Positions 21,060 through 33,535 of a stretch of DNA of 64,000 nucleotides are shown in pieces. The position numbers and the translations under genes were made by a program. Under the pieces are notes generated by a model. That model saw nothing but the letters and a program-made list of their open reading frames with translations, made no database searches and had not been told where the DNA came from. Position 1 is the first letter of the stretch. Each line of letters begins with the position of its first letter. The DNA is from Acheta domesticus (Eukaryota; Arthropoda; Insecta; Orthoptera; Gryllidae), in assembly GCA_031308135.1 (NCBI GenBank), contig JAHLJT010009436.1, forward strand, positions 156,895,527 through 156,959,526, written 5' to 3'.

Positions 21060-22919
21060 GAAAAGATTGAAACCATATGTAGAAATATATTTGAGGCGTT
21101 GTTTTTTTCGTACTTGTTATTCTGGCATAAAGATTTTTCGATCGCAATTGCAGCGGTCTTCATTGTTACAAAAAACAGCAACAATAAGTCTAAATAACAA
21201 ATAAAATAAAATATACAACATACCATGATTATGCATAAAATTATAATTAAAGAAAAGTAGAAAAATTGTAATAAAAATGTGAAAATGCAAACATATTTTT
21301 GAATCAAGAGTACATGAAATAACAAATATACTATTCGAATGTAAAGTGAAATGAAAATAAAATTTCACTTTCATTTCATATAAATAAAATTTCCATGGAT
21401 TGCTCGATCTCGATGTCAATATCACTAGGCTAGGGCTCTTTTTAGCACCATGAAGTTCTAAATGCTAGTTAGAGGAAACTTTTATGTCGTAACTTCGATG
21501 CGCTTTTATGAACAATTTTATACTCCCGGCCGGGTCTTCTCACATTAGTGAGATTTTAATGAGAAAATCTGAGAAGTCCAAGAACTTACTTGAGATAATT
21601 TAATTTTATAATTCGAATAGAACATGAACGAGAATATCTTTTCTTGGAAACTACCCGTCTTCGAAGACAAATAACTCTGAAAGTGTCATCCATCTGAAAT
21701 CCATTTGATAAAAATCGAAATTACAAACAGAAGAGCGAATTATTGTATAATTATGTAATTATCACATTCAGTAATAAACTGAATCACAAGTCAAAAACAT
21801 TTCCACAACTTTTCCTGTTTTACAACGAAGAAATATACTTTTTAATGTGGATTAATTTACTGTATTCTTGTTTAGTTCATTAAAGAAATCCCACTTGTCT
21901 ATCAGGCATCTAAGAGAATTAAAAGAAACATCGTCAGCTTGAAAATAAGATACGTCTATGCCGGTTCACCTCAAGTTTGGTAACGCACTCATATTATTGT
22001 TTCTATAACCTTCGGGTTCAATATTATTTTACACAGCCCCTAGTAAATGCGGTACTTTTAGGGCATGCAAAGTGTGCTAAAATTTCAAAGCAAGATGATG
22101 CTCAAATGTTCCGATAAATCTGTGAATGCAATAAAAAAACAACATACTTTCGTCCTGACCGCATCAGCTACTACTGACCTCAATGTATCGTTAAGTGATT
22201 TGAACACTTAAAATAAAATGAATGTCAGTACGGCTGTATAAAAATGAATGTATGACACGAGATAAAACTTTTCTCGTACGATTGCTCCTATCGGTCTCTG
22301 AACCTCGTGTCGCAAAATAAAATAGCACTTTGACTACTCGCATCATAAACAACTAGTATATGCGGCGATGCAACAACAGCGCTTCTATTATGAGTTTCGT
22401 AATGAGACGCGCGCTCAGATGGATTCACAATAGCGCTTGTGATTACAAGCACCAAAGCACGAAACAAATAATAGTTAGTATCAGTGAAAAAAAATCTAAC
22501 AGATAATTATTGCATTTTGAAATGAAAAAAAATAACCTGATGCCTTTGCTACACGAACATAAAATATTGAACAATACAAGTTTTATTTTGATCTTCCATC
22601 ACACGTGTGTCATTTCAGTTGCATTCCGCGAACGCCTGTTGTTGTGAATGGATATTCCCTACAATATTGTTTTTCACATTAACCTTTTTTCCTAAATAAA
22701 TGCAATGAGATCCAGATAATGCGGTATAAAGGTACATTTTCTCTTGGGCAGAAAGAAAACATTTCAGTGATGCAGTTTCGTTTCCGTATTGATGAATGCT
22801 TCCAGTACATTAAACGTTATGTACGTTTGCTTTTCTTAAGTACCTTAACACGGCGCATATCAATCACACTATAAAAATACTTCGTTTTGTTTTCCTACCA
22901 TCAATATTCTTTTTTGATT
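21060..22919. other. AT-rich DNA, nothing recognised
   Basis: No coding potential or known repeat. Copy 2 counterpart: 49930-51760. Confidence 0.5.
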
Positions 22920-23157
22920 CAAAATTGATGAAGGCGAGAAAAAAATCGCTAAATACTCGATAAAATTCATAACAACCGTTCATACGCGCTGCAAAGTACT
23001 AACTAATAACAATAATTTTGTAAGAATAGACGCTATTGTAAAGAACGATCTAAGTAAATCAATCTGGGACGTTATCAGATCTCTGTGTAGTAATATAAAT
23101 GCACGTAATGCATTTCAGCAGACGCGTGGGTGCAGTATTTTTCACGAACGCTCGCAA
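22920..23157 (+). pseudogene. LINE ORF2 remnant, cut by the assembly gap (copy 1)
   Basis: Matches 51770-51998 of copy 2, where this sequence is the linker just before the reverse transcriptase domain of a LINE (reading DLSKSIWDVIRSL and SADTWVQYFSRTL). The N run begins inside the element, so whether the rest of the LINE exists in copy 1 is unknown. Confidence 0.7.
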
Positions 23158-24157
23158 NNNNNNNNNNNNNNNNNNNNNNNNNNNNNNNNNNNNNNNNNNN
23201 NNNNNNNNNNNNNNNNNNNNNNNNNNNNNNNNNNNNNNNNNNNNNNNNNNNNNNNNNNNNNNNNNNNNNNNNNNNNNNNNNNNNNNNNNNNNNNNNNNNN
23301 NNNNNNNNNNNNNNNNNNNNNNNNNNNNNNNNNNNNNNNNNNNNNNNNNNNNNNNNNNNNNNNNNNNNNNNNNNNNNNNNNNNNNNNNNNNNNNNNNNNN
23401 NNNNNNNNNNNNNNNNNNNNNNNNNNNNNNNNNNNNNNNNNNNNNNNNNNNNNNNNNNNNNNNNNNNNNNNNNNNNNNNNNNNNNNNNNNNNNNNNNNNN
23501 NNNNNNNNNNNNNNNNNNNNNNNNNNNNNNNNNNNNNNNNNNNNNNNNNNNNNNNNNNNNNNNNNNNNNNNNNNNNNNNNNNNNNNNNNNNNNNNNNNNN
23601 NNNNNNNNNNNNNNNNNNNNNNNNNNNNNNNNNNNNNNNNNNNNNNNNNNNNNNNNNNNNNNNNNNNNNNNNNNNNNNNNNNNNNNNNNNNNNNNNNNNN
23701 NNNNNNNNNNNNNNNNNNNNNNNNNNNNNNNNNNNNNNNNNNNNNNNNNNNNNNNNNNNNNNNNNNNNNNNNNNNNNNNNNNNNNNNNNNNNNNNNNNNN
23801 NNNNNNNNNNNNNNNNNNNNNNNNNNNNNNNNNNNNNNNNNNNNNNNNNNNNNNNNNNNNNNNNNNNNNNNNNNNNNNNNNNNNNNNNNNNNNNNNNNNN
23901 NNNNNNNNNNNNNNNNNNNNNNNNNNNNNNNNNNNNNNNNNNNNNNNNNNNNNNNNNNNNNNNNNNNNNNNNNNNNNNNNNNNNNNNNNNNNNNNNNNNN
24001 NNNNNNNNNNNNNNNNNNNNNNNNNNNNNNNNNNNNNNNNNNNNNNNNNNNNNNNNNNNNNNNNNNNNNNNNNNNNNNNNNNNNNNNNNNNNNNNNNNNN
24101 NNNNNNNNNNNNNNNNNNNNNNNNNNNNNNNNNNNNNNNNNNNNNNNNNNNNNNNNN
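23158..24157. other. Assembly gap of 1000 N
   Basis: Exactly 1000 Ns, a conventional placeholder for a gap of unknown size. It coincides with the end of copy 1. Confidence 0.99.
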
Positions 24158-24394
24158 GGTCATTCTTTTTGCATAACATAAAATTAATTTCTATACTAAT
24201 CAACATTGTTCTAAAGTGAATAGAAAAAAAATGACATTTCATTAAAATCTGCCACCTTCTAATAACTCTTAATAACCATAATCAGTACGTACTTCCTCAC
24301 TACTCACGTTATAATAACTTTGACATTCCTGTCATCCATAATAGACGTAATCATGTTGACGAGTTTTGTCAAGTGCAAACATCTCAATGAGACT
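24158..24394. other. Short AT-rich flank
   Basis: Does not match the sequence following the LINE in copy 2. No feature is recognised. Confidence 0.5.
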
Positions 24395-24620
24395 ACCTTA
24401 AACCAACCTGTTGAATCAGCCCATGCTGCTGTCTCTATAGTAAATCTGACTGGAGGTTCTGGGTTCGAGACCCGACTCTGGAGGGTTTTGGCCACTAGCT
24501 AAATAACTCTGACAAATTCCCCGCTGCAAGGAGGAGAATTCTAGTGACCAGCTGCTCAGATCGATAGTTCGACGTTTTTCTCCGATCAATAATAGGCGAA
24601 TGCCAGTGATGTGTGTGTCA
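24395..24620 (+). repeat. tRNA-derived SINE, 5' part only
   Basis: B box GGTTCGAGACC (24462-24472) in a tRNA-like head. Then GGCCACTAGCTAAATA, GAGGAGAATTCTAGTGACC and TTTTTCTCCGATCAATAATAG. It stops after GGCGAATGCCAG, so the 3' half is missing. Confidence 0.8.
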
Positions 24621-26079
24621 GCCGCACGGGTCGAAAGAAAATTTAGCCATCCCGTTATTTAGGTACTTCAATTTCAAAGACAAATTTACACAGAAATTCT
24701 AAACAACTGTTCGGCAAGAACAATCATCATTATTGTGCATTGTACGGTACAAATAAAAAATTCATGTACATGTATTTTACAATATAATAATTACTTCGCA
24801 TTTATTTAAAGAAGTCGTTACAGAATCAGTAATGAAAGATTCCGTGCTCATTTCAACCGCTCCGAATCCTAGGTGCGACAAAAATATGAAATGAATTGGT
24901 TCAAATATGTACAAGATATTGTTTTTACTTCTTGTGAAATTTCGCCGCCTGGGGCGAAAAGCAGGCCACGCACTTCCTCTTCTTTGTTCTAGTCGTCCAC
25001 CTTCCGCTCGCGTTTCCACTCATACTACTACACTATCACAGTTGCTAGGAGACCAGTCAGAAATTAGACCGTCATAAGTGTATTTCAGTCTCTTCGTGCA
25101 AGAAACTGGAGAAAACTTTCGAACCGATTTGGATAGAGTTTCGGGCGGCGTCCCTCAGGGAGAGATATCTGGAGAGGAATTCCGTTCAAGCCGACTTGTA
25201 GTCGGCGCTGTATGTCACCCTCCAGCATTCAGCTAAGGGGGACTAATGACCTCGACAGTTCACGTGCACGGAAACAACCAGTTCATCAAAGAAACCTAGA
25301 ATAAGAGAAAGGAAGAAGCCCGATATTTGAGGTGTGCCAATATTGAAGAGCACGGACGAAACCGGTAGCTCGTTTATTAATGTAAACATATTTAAACCTC
25401 AATAAGATCAGAACTAATACCTAAGGTTAGCGCCCCACTCACAAAACGGTAAACCCAAAATTAAATAAATGTAATTATATCTTATTTTGACCATCTTTAA
25501 GCCTCTAACTGGCTCGTAAAATTGGCTCCCTGGAAAAAATGATTAGAATGGGTCAGTTTCTAAATACATGTTCTAAGCTAATCCTATTTACTCTATCCTA
25601 AAGTACACGTCATTTTGATTACTACATTAGTGTTGATATTGAAATGCTGGTGTAACAAGTGTCGCTATACAACGAAAAGATGCAATTTCTCCGTGTCCAG
25701 GAATGTCAGATTAAAAAAACCTTTTCCATCTTATATCTGAAAATGAATTGGATGTGGCATATGACTAGAGACAAACCCCTTCATTTGTAACAGTCAGTCT
25801 GGTTATGTTTTGTAATAATGAGACTGGATAATATAGAACCAAAGGAATTTTAGCATTGAAAACGGTAAAAATCTTAAAAATCAATTAAATATCTAAAACA
25901 AAAATTGTAGTTAAATGTGTATTAATGTACTCTTACTCCCTTCACATATTCACATATGAATGCTAAAATTCACATCGGCGTCATTGCGGTTTAAATTCAA
26001 AGTCAGACTTGCTAATTAAGCTTCAGTGTTGCTTCTTTGAAGGCCTTCCGTAACACAGGCCATTGCTCTGGACCTGCTG
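24621..26079. other. AT-rich spacer, nothing recognised
   Basis: Unique in this window. Short open frames only, with a slightly GC-rich part at 25130-25260. Confidence 0.5.
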
Positions 26080-26320
26080 AGCACATCCAGACATCCGGCT
26101 CCCAGAAGCGGCGTCAGTGTTTGCGCGGGAAACTTCCGGAAACAAGCGCGGGGCGGCCGCGGCCGCAAGACAAAAGCCCAGCGGCGCGCGCCCCGATGCT
26201 CTTTTGTTCGCCGCGCGGCGGGCGAGGGCGCGCGCAGCGGAGCCAACAGATGAGGGGCGGAATCGCGGGTGACAGGCGGAAGTGCAGGCCCGCGGAGGGG
26301 GGTGGGGGAAGCTGATCGAT
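26080..26320. promoter_or_regulatory. CpG-rich block, possible promoter
   Basis: A compact, very CpG-rich stretch that includes GCGGCCGCGGCCGC and several GCGCGC runs. It is isolated in AT-rich DNA and, unlike other GC-rich blocks here, is not made of tandem units. Such a block can mark a promoter or first exon, but no TATA box, convincing open frame or splice site was identified. Confidence 0.3.
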
Positions 26321-27607
26321 GATTATTTGTTGTGGAGGAGGGATAAGGACGACTCGATTCCAGACAAATTGCCCTCCACCGTCGATCCCCCAACGACCGT
26401 TGACGAGAGAGAATATCGAAAGAGAAAAGAAAGAGAGCGTTTCGTTGAATATTTTTCATCTTATCAACTGGAATTTCATCATTTAGCTTGAGAAAGGAGC
26501 TTATCTAAGAGTATTTTCCCTTAAATCGCCTGGGTTGGTCTATTTCTTAATTCTAAGTACTCACGTCGTTCACATTGCGGTCAAGGTGGTTTGTGGTGCC
26601 CTATTGTATAGTTATTAATTTGGTCGATTCACGAATGCAATTGAAACACTCGGTTATAGGTGCCCCACGTGGCATTTTCGACAAAAATAATATAATCCTA
26701 CTAATATACGTCCCATGTTGAGAATTATTTTTTGCGCGAGTATAGTGGCAGTGGTGGTGGAACAAATGACGCTCTACTACGGAGACATTTCTGATTACCT
26801 TGTGTCAGATTCAAACCTTTATTTTATTTCCCGAATGAATTCTGTGTGATATAGGACTGTCTAGAGCCAAGCCCTTCAGTTCATCAATATCTCGATGACT
26901 TCTAATTTACACACATTTATATTGTGACGTACTGGACATGAAAAGCACAGACGACAGATTCTGAATAGTATGTACAGTATATTTACAATAATAAATTACA
27001 AGATAATGTTAGAAAATTCAAAACCTTAGGCAACCTTTCTATTCTCTAAGCCGCGAAACCCCGCGACCGTCCCTAGGCTTAGCCCAGTGCCTCTGCTCGA
27101 GAGCATGAGAAGCTGCGCGAAGTGCGAGCTGTCGGACATAAAGTCCCCGTAACTAGAATGTTACATGGCCGGATGCCAAAACGTGCAAGGTTGCACGGAG
27201 ATACCTCACGTCTTTCGACTCACTAGCGTATCCCGCGAGCGCATGTCGGCGCCGCAATAAATACCCCACGGCTCGTCCCCCACTCTACCAGCGGCGGGCG
27301 TCATTCGGCTCGCAAGCCAGCCCTCAGCAGAGAGCAACCGTCATGAATGGACTCGCGCTCAGGCACGCCCTGTTGTCCAGGTTATTTTGAGGCTGGGATT
27401 TTCCTGCCGGGCGCGCGCCGGCGAGGCGCCGCCGCATTCCAACCCCCATCCCCCATCCGGCTTAAAACCGGGCTTTCCAGCGAAACGGCACGTGCGCCAC
27501 CTCGCGACGCTACAATATGTTCAAATACAGGATTTAAAATCAACTGGGGTGACTGACTTTTCGATACATAAATGCGAAGAATTCTATACATAAATATGAT
27601 GGTATTT
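26321..27607. other. Spacer with a second GC-rich stretch, no gene recognised
   Basis: 26490-27040 is AT-rich. 27045-27500 is GC-rich, with AATAAATACCCC near 27259, which could be a TATA-like element, and GCGCGCGCCGGCGAGGCGCC near 27410. No recognisable protein or paired LTR. Confidence 0.4.
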
Positions 27608-27745
27608 AGGACGAATTCAGCAGCTGTCTGGAGGAGAATTGTAGCGACCAGTTTCTCTAATCGGTAGTTTTCCGTGGTATCTGCGATCAACACCAACCGA
27701 ATGTCAGAGAAGTATCCTAACAAACCGGCCAGACACGGCGCAATG
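27608..27745 (+). repeat. SINE fragment, forward
   Basis: Middle part of the SINE: GAATTCAGCAGCTGTCTGGAG, GGTAGTTTTCCGTGG, ATCAACACCAACCGAATG and the CAAACCGGCCAGACACGG block. It stops where a reverse SINE begins. Confidence 0.75.
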
Positions 27746-27754
27746 AATCAATCG

Positions 27755-28262
27755 ATTCGATCGATTGATTGATTGATTAGTCATTTCAGGCGCGTGAACT
27801 ACTAGAGTCATAAGTGCCGCAATTACAGAGCTTGTTTTTCTCGCGGGAGGTGGCCATGATCCTCCCCCGCTGGATGGCTAAATCAGGCGCCGACGCACCC
27901 GTCGGCTTGCGGGGTTTTCACCAACCAGGTATCACCACACTAGTCTTCCAGCATGTTTGGTAGAGTAGTGCATGTCTGTGTAAGTGTGTGTGTAAGGAGG
28001 GACAATAGGTCAGGGAAGGGGAAGGAAAGATCGCGCGAGGTCCGCGGGCCGTTAATTAAAGTATTGCTCTCACATTTGCCTCGTGTTGATCGTAGATTTC
28101 ATGTAAACCATCGATGAGAGCAGCCGGCCGCTAGAATTCTCCTCCAGACAATGGATGAATTCGATCTAGCTGTGGCAGCTTGTGCCACAAACCCTACCAT
28201 CAGATCTCGAACTCTAGAATCTTCCGGTCAGAGGCACCGCGGTGACGTCAGTTAATGTTCTG
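27755..28262 (-). repeat. tRNA-derived SINE, near full length, reverse
   Basis: Begins with the tail complement (GATTGATTGATTGATTAG) directly after the forward fragment. It contains the CCCCCGCTGGATGG and GTCGGCTTGCGGGG modules and ends in a tRNA-like head (degenerate B-box complement near 28207). It probably inserted into the forward SINE and produced an inverted pair. Confidence 0.82.
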
Positions 28263-29032
28263 GGCCTGATAGGACGTTGGAGGTTGTTTGTTTTTTGGCA
28301 TACATTTTGAAACACAACCGGATTAATCGTAACTCAATGTAATATGTAGATAATTAGTAAATCTTTAATCGGTTGTACACTTTACATTATTCAGGTGTAT
28401 TACTGTATCATACAATTTCATTAAATACTTTGTTACCCATAGAATTTTCTTCAACATTTAATTTTTTTCCCGAGAATGAACGAGTTTTAGAAACTCTTCT
28501 GCATTGCCTTGTATTGATATATTAAATGATGACATTTACCAGTGAGTACGTTGTCAAAAGAAAGCCATCTTCACGACAAAATGAAGTTTTAGTAATTACA
28601 TTTCTTTCTACACGTTTTCATGTAAATGATACGCCATAATATTGTAGTATATTTAATCAATGTACGGTAGTTTCTGTAGAAAGTATATCGCTACAAATTC
28701 ACAAAAACTATTTTCTGTTTCAGGTACGTGAACTTGGTTCTTCCTCGCATATCCATCATAGGTATGGCATCAATATAAATATTTATTTTTTCCATCTTAT
28801 TACTCAACTACAATTTTGAAGAAGGTAAACGATACATTTTACGAGAAAAAAATACGAAATCTTTGCGTTTAATTATTGAATTATATGAATTACTTCTCTC
28901 CAAAATTAATTAAAGAAAACGTTACGAGAGGTTTCCTTCGAGTAGACCGCTTGGAATCAGAATAAACTTGCTTGATACTACGTGCAAAACATTACTGCTA
29001 AATGCTCACGTATTTGAGTGCCATGCGCGCGC

Positions 29033-29071
<39 letters not shown>

Positions 29072-30122
29072 CACAGAAAGACTAATCAGTAGACTTCGTC
29101 AAAGAGAAATTTGTCACATTTATTCCATCCCATCAAAAGTTGCAATGACCTGGAGATACAACTGTACCAAGATATTACGAAGTACATGCGTAATAAATTC
29201 TTTTCTCAAGGATCAATTTTGCGCAAATACAAAGCGCATGGCGACCGGATAAATAGTGCGTCCAGTATTCGAAAATAAACTAAGAAATACAATTCACCAC
29301 ATAAAATTATCGATTTATTTTACTACTGTTATCATGAAAATTATTTACATTATAATTTGGGGGGGGAATTATGTAAGTATTATTACATAATTTTAGTACA
29401 TTTATTATAATACATTATGGTACATTTATTACTCAATTACTCTTCAACCATTTATAAATTGAAAACTATTCAATGTTCCGTTAAAAATTGGAAAATAAGC
29501 TCTTACGAGAATTTTAAGCATATTTGTGTAATAAACTACTTGGATATTCTGGATGGCTGAGCCGCAATAAGTACTTAAGTGTTGGTTTGAAAAAGTATTT
29601 TCTTGGTACAAAATTTGCATTACAGAAGCATATGAACACTCCAGAATCATGAAATTTGTTTATTATTTACAAAAGAATTGAATATATTTGTTCAGAAAGT
29701 AAAATTAATACAGAAATAAAAAGCATTCAATTTACAAAATTCGACTGTTTTTTTTCTCGCTTAATTTTTCTTTCTGAAGAAATATATTCATTTCTTTTGT
29801 AAATAAAAGCAATTAACATGTTAATTAGCTGACATAGAGTAGCACGAAGATCCTACAGTGACGTCACGTCAAAAATTCCATAGTACCTTAGACCAATACC
29901 ATCAGGACACCACCATCTACTCTAAGAAGCATTGCTTAGACACACCAGTAATTCCAGAAATGTATCCCTTTTACTGGCGTTTGGTGTTTGTTTTAAGTTG
30001 CAAGCGAATACATGCTGTAACAGAACTGAATTTTATCCCATGATAAACCGTTTTCACCGTGTCAGAGCTTAAAAATTTGGGCGATTTGTTTTATTGCCGA
30101 TCGGTCACACTATTGTATTGTT
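28263..30122. other. AT-rich spacer, nothing recognised except a GT repeat
   Basis: No gene or known repeat. A G run (29361-29366) and the GT microsatellite are the only notable features. It ends where copy 2 of the duplication begins to match position 1. Confidence 0.5.
29035..29070 (+). repeat. GT dinucleotide microsatellite
   Basis: About 18 uninterrupted GT units following GCGCGCGCGA. Confidence 0.95.
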
Positions 30123-30296
30123 CGTTACTTTTGTGACTTCCGCGCGAAGCGGTGCGGGCTGATCTGAGCATAGCTGGCGCCCTCGGAATTACGTTCTCGA
30201 AAAGTAAGTGAACAACGAATACGAATGATACTGAGCTTATTCTAAACGTGTTTAACGATTAAGATATTTTAATGTTTACCTGTATGACACTAACTC

Positions 30297-30827
30297 TTAT
30301 AGTACAAGTTGCTTAATATGCGCGCTGCTCTCTTCGCCGTTAAGTTGCTTCGAACAAGAAGGTTTATCCTCTTTACATGTTGATCTTCTCACATCATTAT
30401 ATGTCTTCAAATACTCTGTCAAACCTAACACGCTATTTCGAAGCCTTAACAAGAGCGACGTGTGTCGTGTTTTGAGAAGCCAAAGCAAACGCCCCAACGC
30501 CTTTGCACTCAGCGTCTCGAGCCAAGGCAACGTTTCCCGTCGGGGATCGATCCATCGATAGATCGATACGCATCGCGAGCTCCTCGACAGCCACTCCACT
30601 GGCGGGGTCCACGTGGCTGAATTGAGAGCTCGGGCGGAGGCAGGCTGCTCTCCGGCGCGGATTTTTGGGACGACAGCGGAGCAAATCGGGGCGAGAGGCA
30701 AGTGAAGAATTGCGTATTTTCGCGAATTCGAGAAATCACTCTCGAATAATCTGGATCTGAAAAAACCTAAATGGGTCTGGTGCCCACGCGTGTCGTGGTT
30801 CGATAGGCCGTATTGCAAACTACACAC
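30297..30827 (-). other. Unidentified 176-residue open frame in copy 2
   Basis: A continuous minus-strand frame from an ATG in AT-rich sequence to a stop near 30297. The product has no recognised domain, signal peptide or membrane segment, and the middle is rich in Ser, Arg and Leu. Copy 1 (173-701) is split between two frames by two missing bases. The disagreement between near-identical copies means either a decayed or non-coding frame, or base errors in one copy. I give it low weight as a gene. Confidence 0.2.
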
Positions 30828-31257
30828 TTACAATAATAATTATGATTAGTTAGCAAATAATACATTAATAAATTAAATAATAAATTAACAAATCTGTGTT
30901 AAAACAATCTTGTTACGAGCGTAATACAACGATCCGTTTCTTAATCAATCGGAAAAAAATATAAGTAACTACATGTACCAGGAGGTGTTCATACACTAAA
31001 GCCGATCTGAAAATGTAACGAGAGAGATTTTCTAGACCAGCACTGTACTTGTAATTACAGAAATAACCAATTTTAGGCTCAAAGTTCACTACTTTCATAT
31101 GGAAGCTACAAAATGTCACAGGAGTCTCTCTTGATAGAGGGGGTTTGGGTCTTCGTATTTGCAGACAGCCCTAGCAGAAGAATATTCTGCAAGTGCTGTA
31201 GCGCCTGAGTTGTCGGGGAGGGATAAGCGACGAAGGGTCTTTTACCCAGATGTGAAG

Positions 31258-31638
31258 GTTGATTGATTCATTGGTTCTTGTTTCCGAGCGCAGCATCAGC
31301 TGTGATCATGAGACCCGCAAGTGTAGTGCAGTTTATACCTCGGGAGTTGTCTGTGCCCTCTCGTGTATGTGACGTGTGGCATGAACGTGCGCGTGTGATG
31401 GGAGAGGATAGATTAAGAGAGGCCCGTGGTTGAGGTTCTACACCGGCATTCGTCTGGAATTGAACAGAAAACTACCGCCCATGGCCAGCCGACCGCTAGA
31501 ATTCTCCTCGAGGGAGCGGCTGAACTTGAGCCAGCTGTAACGCTACTATCGAAAATTCGCCGCCATCGAGACCCGCACCTTGGGTCCTCCCGGTGCAGTG
31601 CAGTTTCTCTGTGCCGTCTGAGCTGGTCTGGTCGAACC
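31258..31638 (-). repeat. tRNA-derived SINE, reverse (copy 2)
   Basis: Counterpart of the copy at 1130-1510, with only a few base changes. Confidence 0.75.
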
Positions 31639-31958
31639 CACCAGTCTCCTACCTAACTTTGCTCTCTGTTGGCGCGGGTCAGCATCACCAGTTAGCATCC
31701 GCTCTGGGGAGGGGAATGCGCCCATGGGAGTGAAGCTGCCCGTGCAATTGGTTCGGTTTGCACTACGACAATACGTAACTACCGAAAAACAATCTTTATG
31801 CGAGTCTGTTACAAAATGTACAAAAAAATGCACAATTCAATAGTATTTTGAGAAGTATGTGGAACAGGAAGCTACAAAACTCATATAACCAAAAATTGCA
31901 AAAATTGATACCATGAGGGTGGATTATTTCAGAGGACCAACCGGCAAAGGTGGATCAG

Positions 31959-32502
31959 AGCATAAACTGACCGGGAGTGCCTCTGATCAGGAACGGACGG
32001 TAGGTCCAAGAGTTCAAACCCCGATAGTGGCAGGATTTTCGACACTAGCTAGATAGCTCGGTCGAATTCAGCAGCAGTCTCGAGGTCAATTCTAGCGGCC
32101 GACAGTTCTGATCCATAGTTTTCCATGAGTTCTCCGATCAATTTAGGTGAATGCCCAAACAGTTCCCTAAAAAACGGGCCACGGACGGCGCACCATCTTT
32201 CTTTACTCTTCCTTGTCCTATCCTCACCCCTCACTTGCATACTCTTACACTAACTGACACTGCACTGTCGCACTTGTCGGGAGGCCAGCCGGGAGCTTAG
32301 AGCTTGCTTCGCTAGTGGGAGTTAGGGAGAACCCCTACAAGATAAGGTAGGTCTGCGCCGGATCTCGTCAGCCAGCGAGGAAAGATGCACGCAATACACA
32401 TACGCAATATCGCATGCCTCCGCATGCGATAAATACACGCAATACACATACGGGACTAATGGACGTAACAATTGACGTGCCTATAATTACTAATCAATCA
32501 AC
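31959..32502 (+). repeat. tRNA-derived SINE, forward (copy 2)
   Basis: Counterpart of 1830-2376, including the internal ACGCAATACACATACG insert and the ATCAATCAA tail. Confidence 0.8.
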
Positions 32503-32651
32503 GGACTAGTTACGGGTAATTGTATGTAGTTATAATTATAGATTCTAATTAAATCTTCGTACGCGGTGAAGCTTCAGGTTACAGATGTTAATGGACATTT
32601 TAAGACTATTATGTTCGGTCAGTACGGCATGGACGGACGGAACGGACGGGA

Positions 32652-33535
32652 TTTTTACTTTCCCGTACACGTACGTATACAAGGAGTGATATACGTAGTA
32701 TAGGGAAAGTTATGTAATGCTGCGCGAAAAAATGGCCAATTTTCGGCGGAAAAAAATTAATTGCCGGGCCGTGAAACGAATAAGTGGATAAAACCAGTTG
32801 CTAAATTAAGAACAAAAAATCCTTTAACACGTGGTGTAGCCAGAAACCCTGTTTTCTAGGTCCTTGATACCGAAAAGGAAACCGAAAGGAAACGTCCGTC
32901 TGACCGTCTGTGAACATTGATAGCGCCTAAACCATACGTACGATTTCTTCCAAAATTGGAGGTACTTTATATGAAGCAAAATCTTCAAAATTGGAGGTAC
33001 TTTATATGAAGCCCCCGGGGATTTTCAAAATTTTCTCAAAAACAGCTCCAAATGTTTTCTTTAAATTTCTTGTATGAATAGAGTAAAATACACTAATTAA
33101 CATCGCATACGTCCGATTTTCACGGATAACTCTGTGTCGATTTTCACGACAATAACTGTGAACGTTGCTTTTTGGCGTCTTTCTCCAAATTGAAGATAGA
33201 GATTTTTTCTTCAAATAAAATTTGTTCTGCATATTGAGTTCTTTCATAAAGGTCATATAAATGTTGTTCAAAATTTGGTAGTTTTCGTGCAATATTGCGT
33301 GCAATATGTGCAATTTTAAAAAATTACAAAAACAAGATTTTCTCAAAAACGGCTCCAAATTTTTTCTTTAAACTTTTGGTAGGGGTAGTGGTAAATGTAC
33401 TCTTTCAGATGACATAAAAGCCATATTGCTCTATAGGTTGGTTACGAATAGCTAGCGAAGACCCAAGGAAATAGAAAACTAATATGGGAAATAAAAACTA
33501 ATATGGTCTGTGACATTCTTTAGCACCACTAGTTT
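32652..33535 (+). repeat. Family A member 1 with internal deletion (copy 2)
   Basis: Counterpart of 2524-4155. At 33441-33444 the sequence jumps across 716 bp of copy 1 (3361-4076), with TT shared at both edges. At 32950-33012 a 26-bp segment (TTGGAGGTACTTTATATGAA core) is present twice where copy 1 has it once next to different sequence, so this copy carries a local rearrangement. Confidence 0.75.

Larger units (their letters stand above)
1..23157 (+). repeat. Large direct duplication, copy 1
   Basis: Position 1 onward matches 30123 onward in the same orientation, and the match continues to the base before the N run (23157 pairs with 51998). The offset is 30122 at the left and 28840 at the right because of large indels. 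The left limit is not seen, because the window opens inside the copy. Differences are scattered substitutions, many 1-bp indels and a few large events listed separately. Copy 1 holds the SINEs, the first hAT element, foldback mariner, family A repeats, solo LTR, Jockey-like remnant and the start of a LINE. It may be a genuine duplication or a second haplotype left in the assembly. Confidence 0.95.

Noticed and set aside
23075..24242. Open frames of about 350-366 residues made mostly of X
   Set aside because: They run through the 1000-N gap and carry no information.
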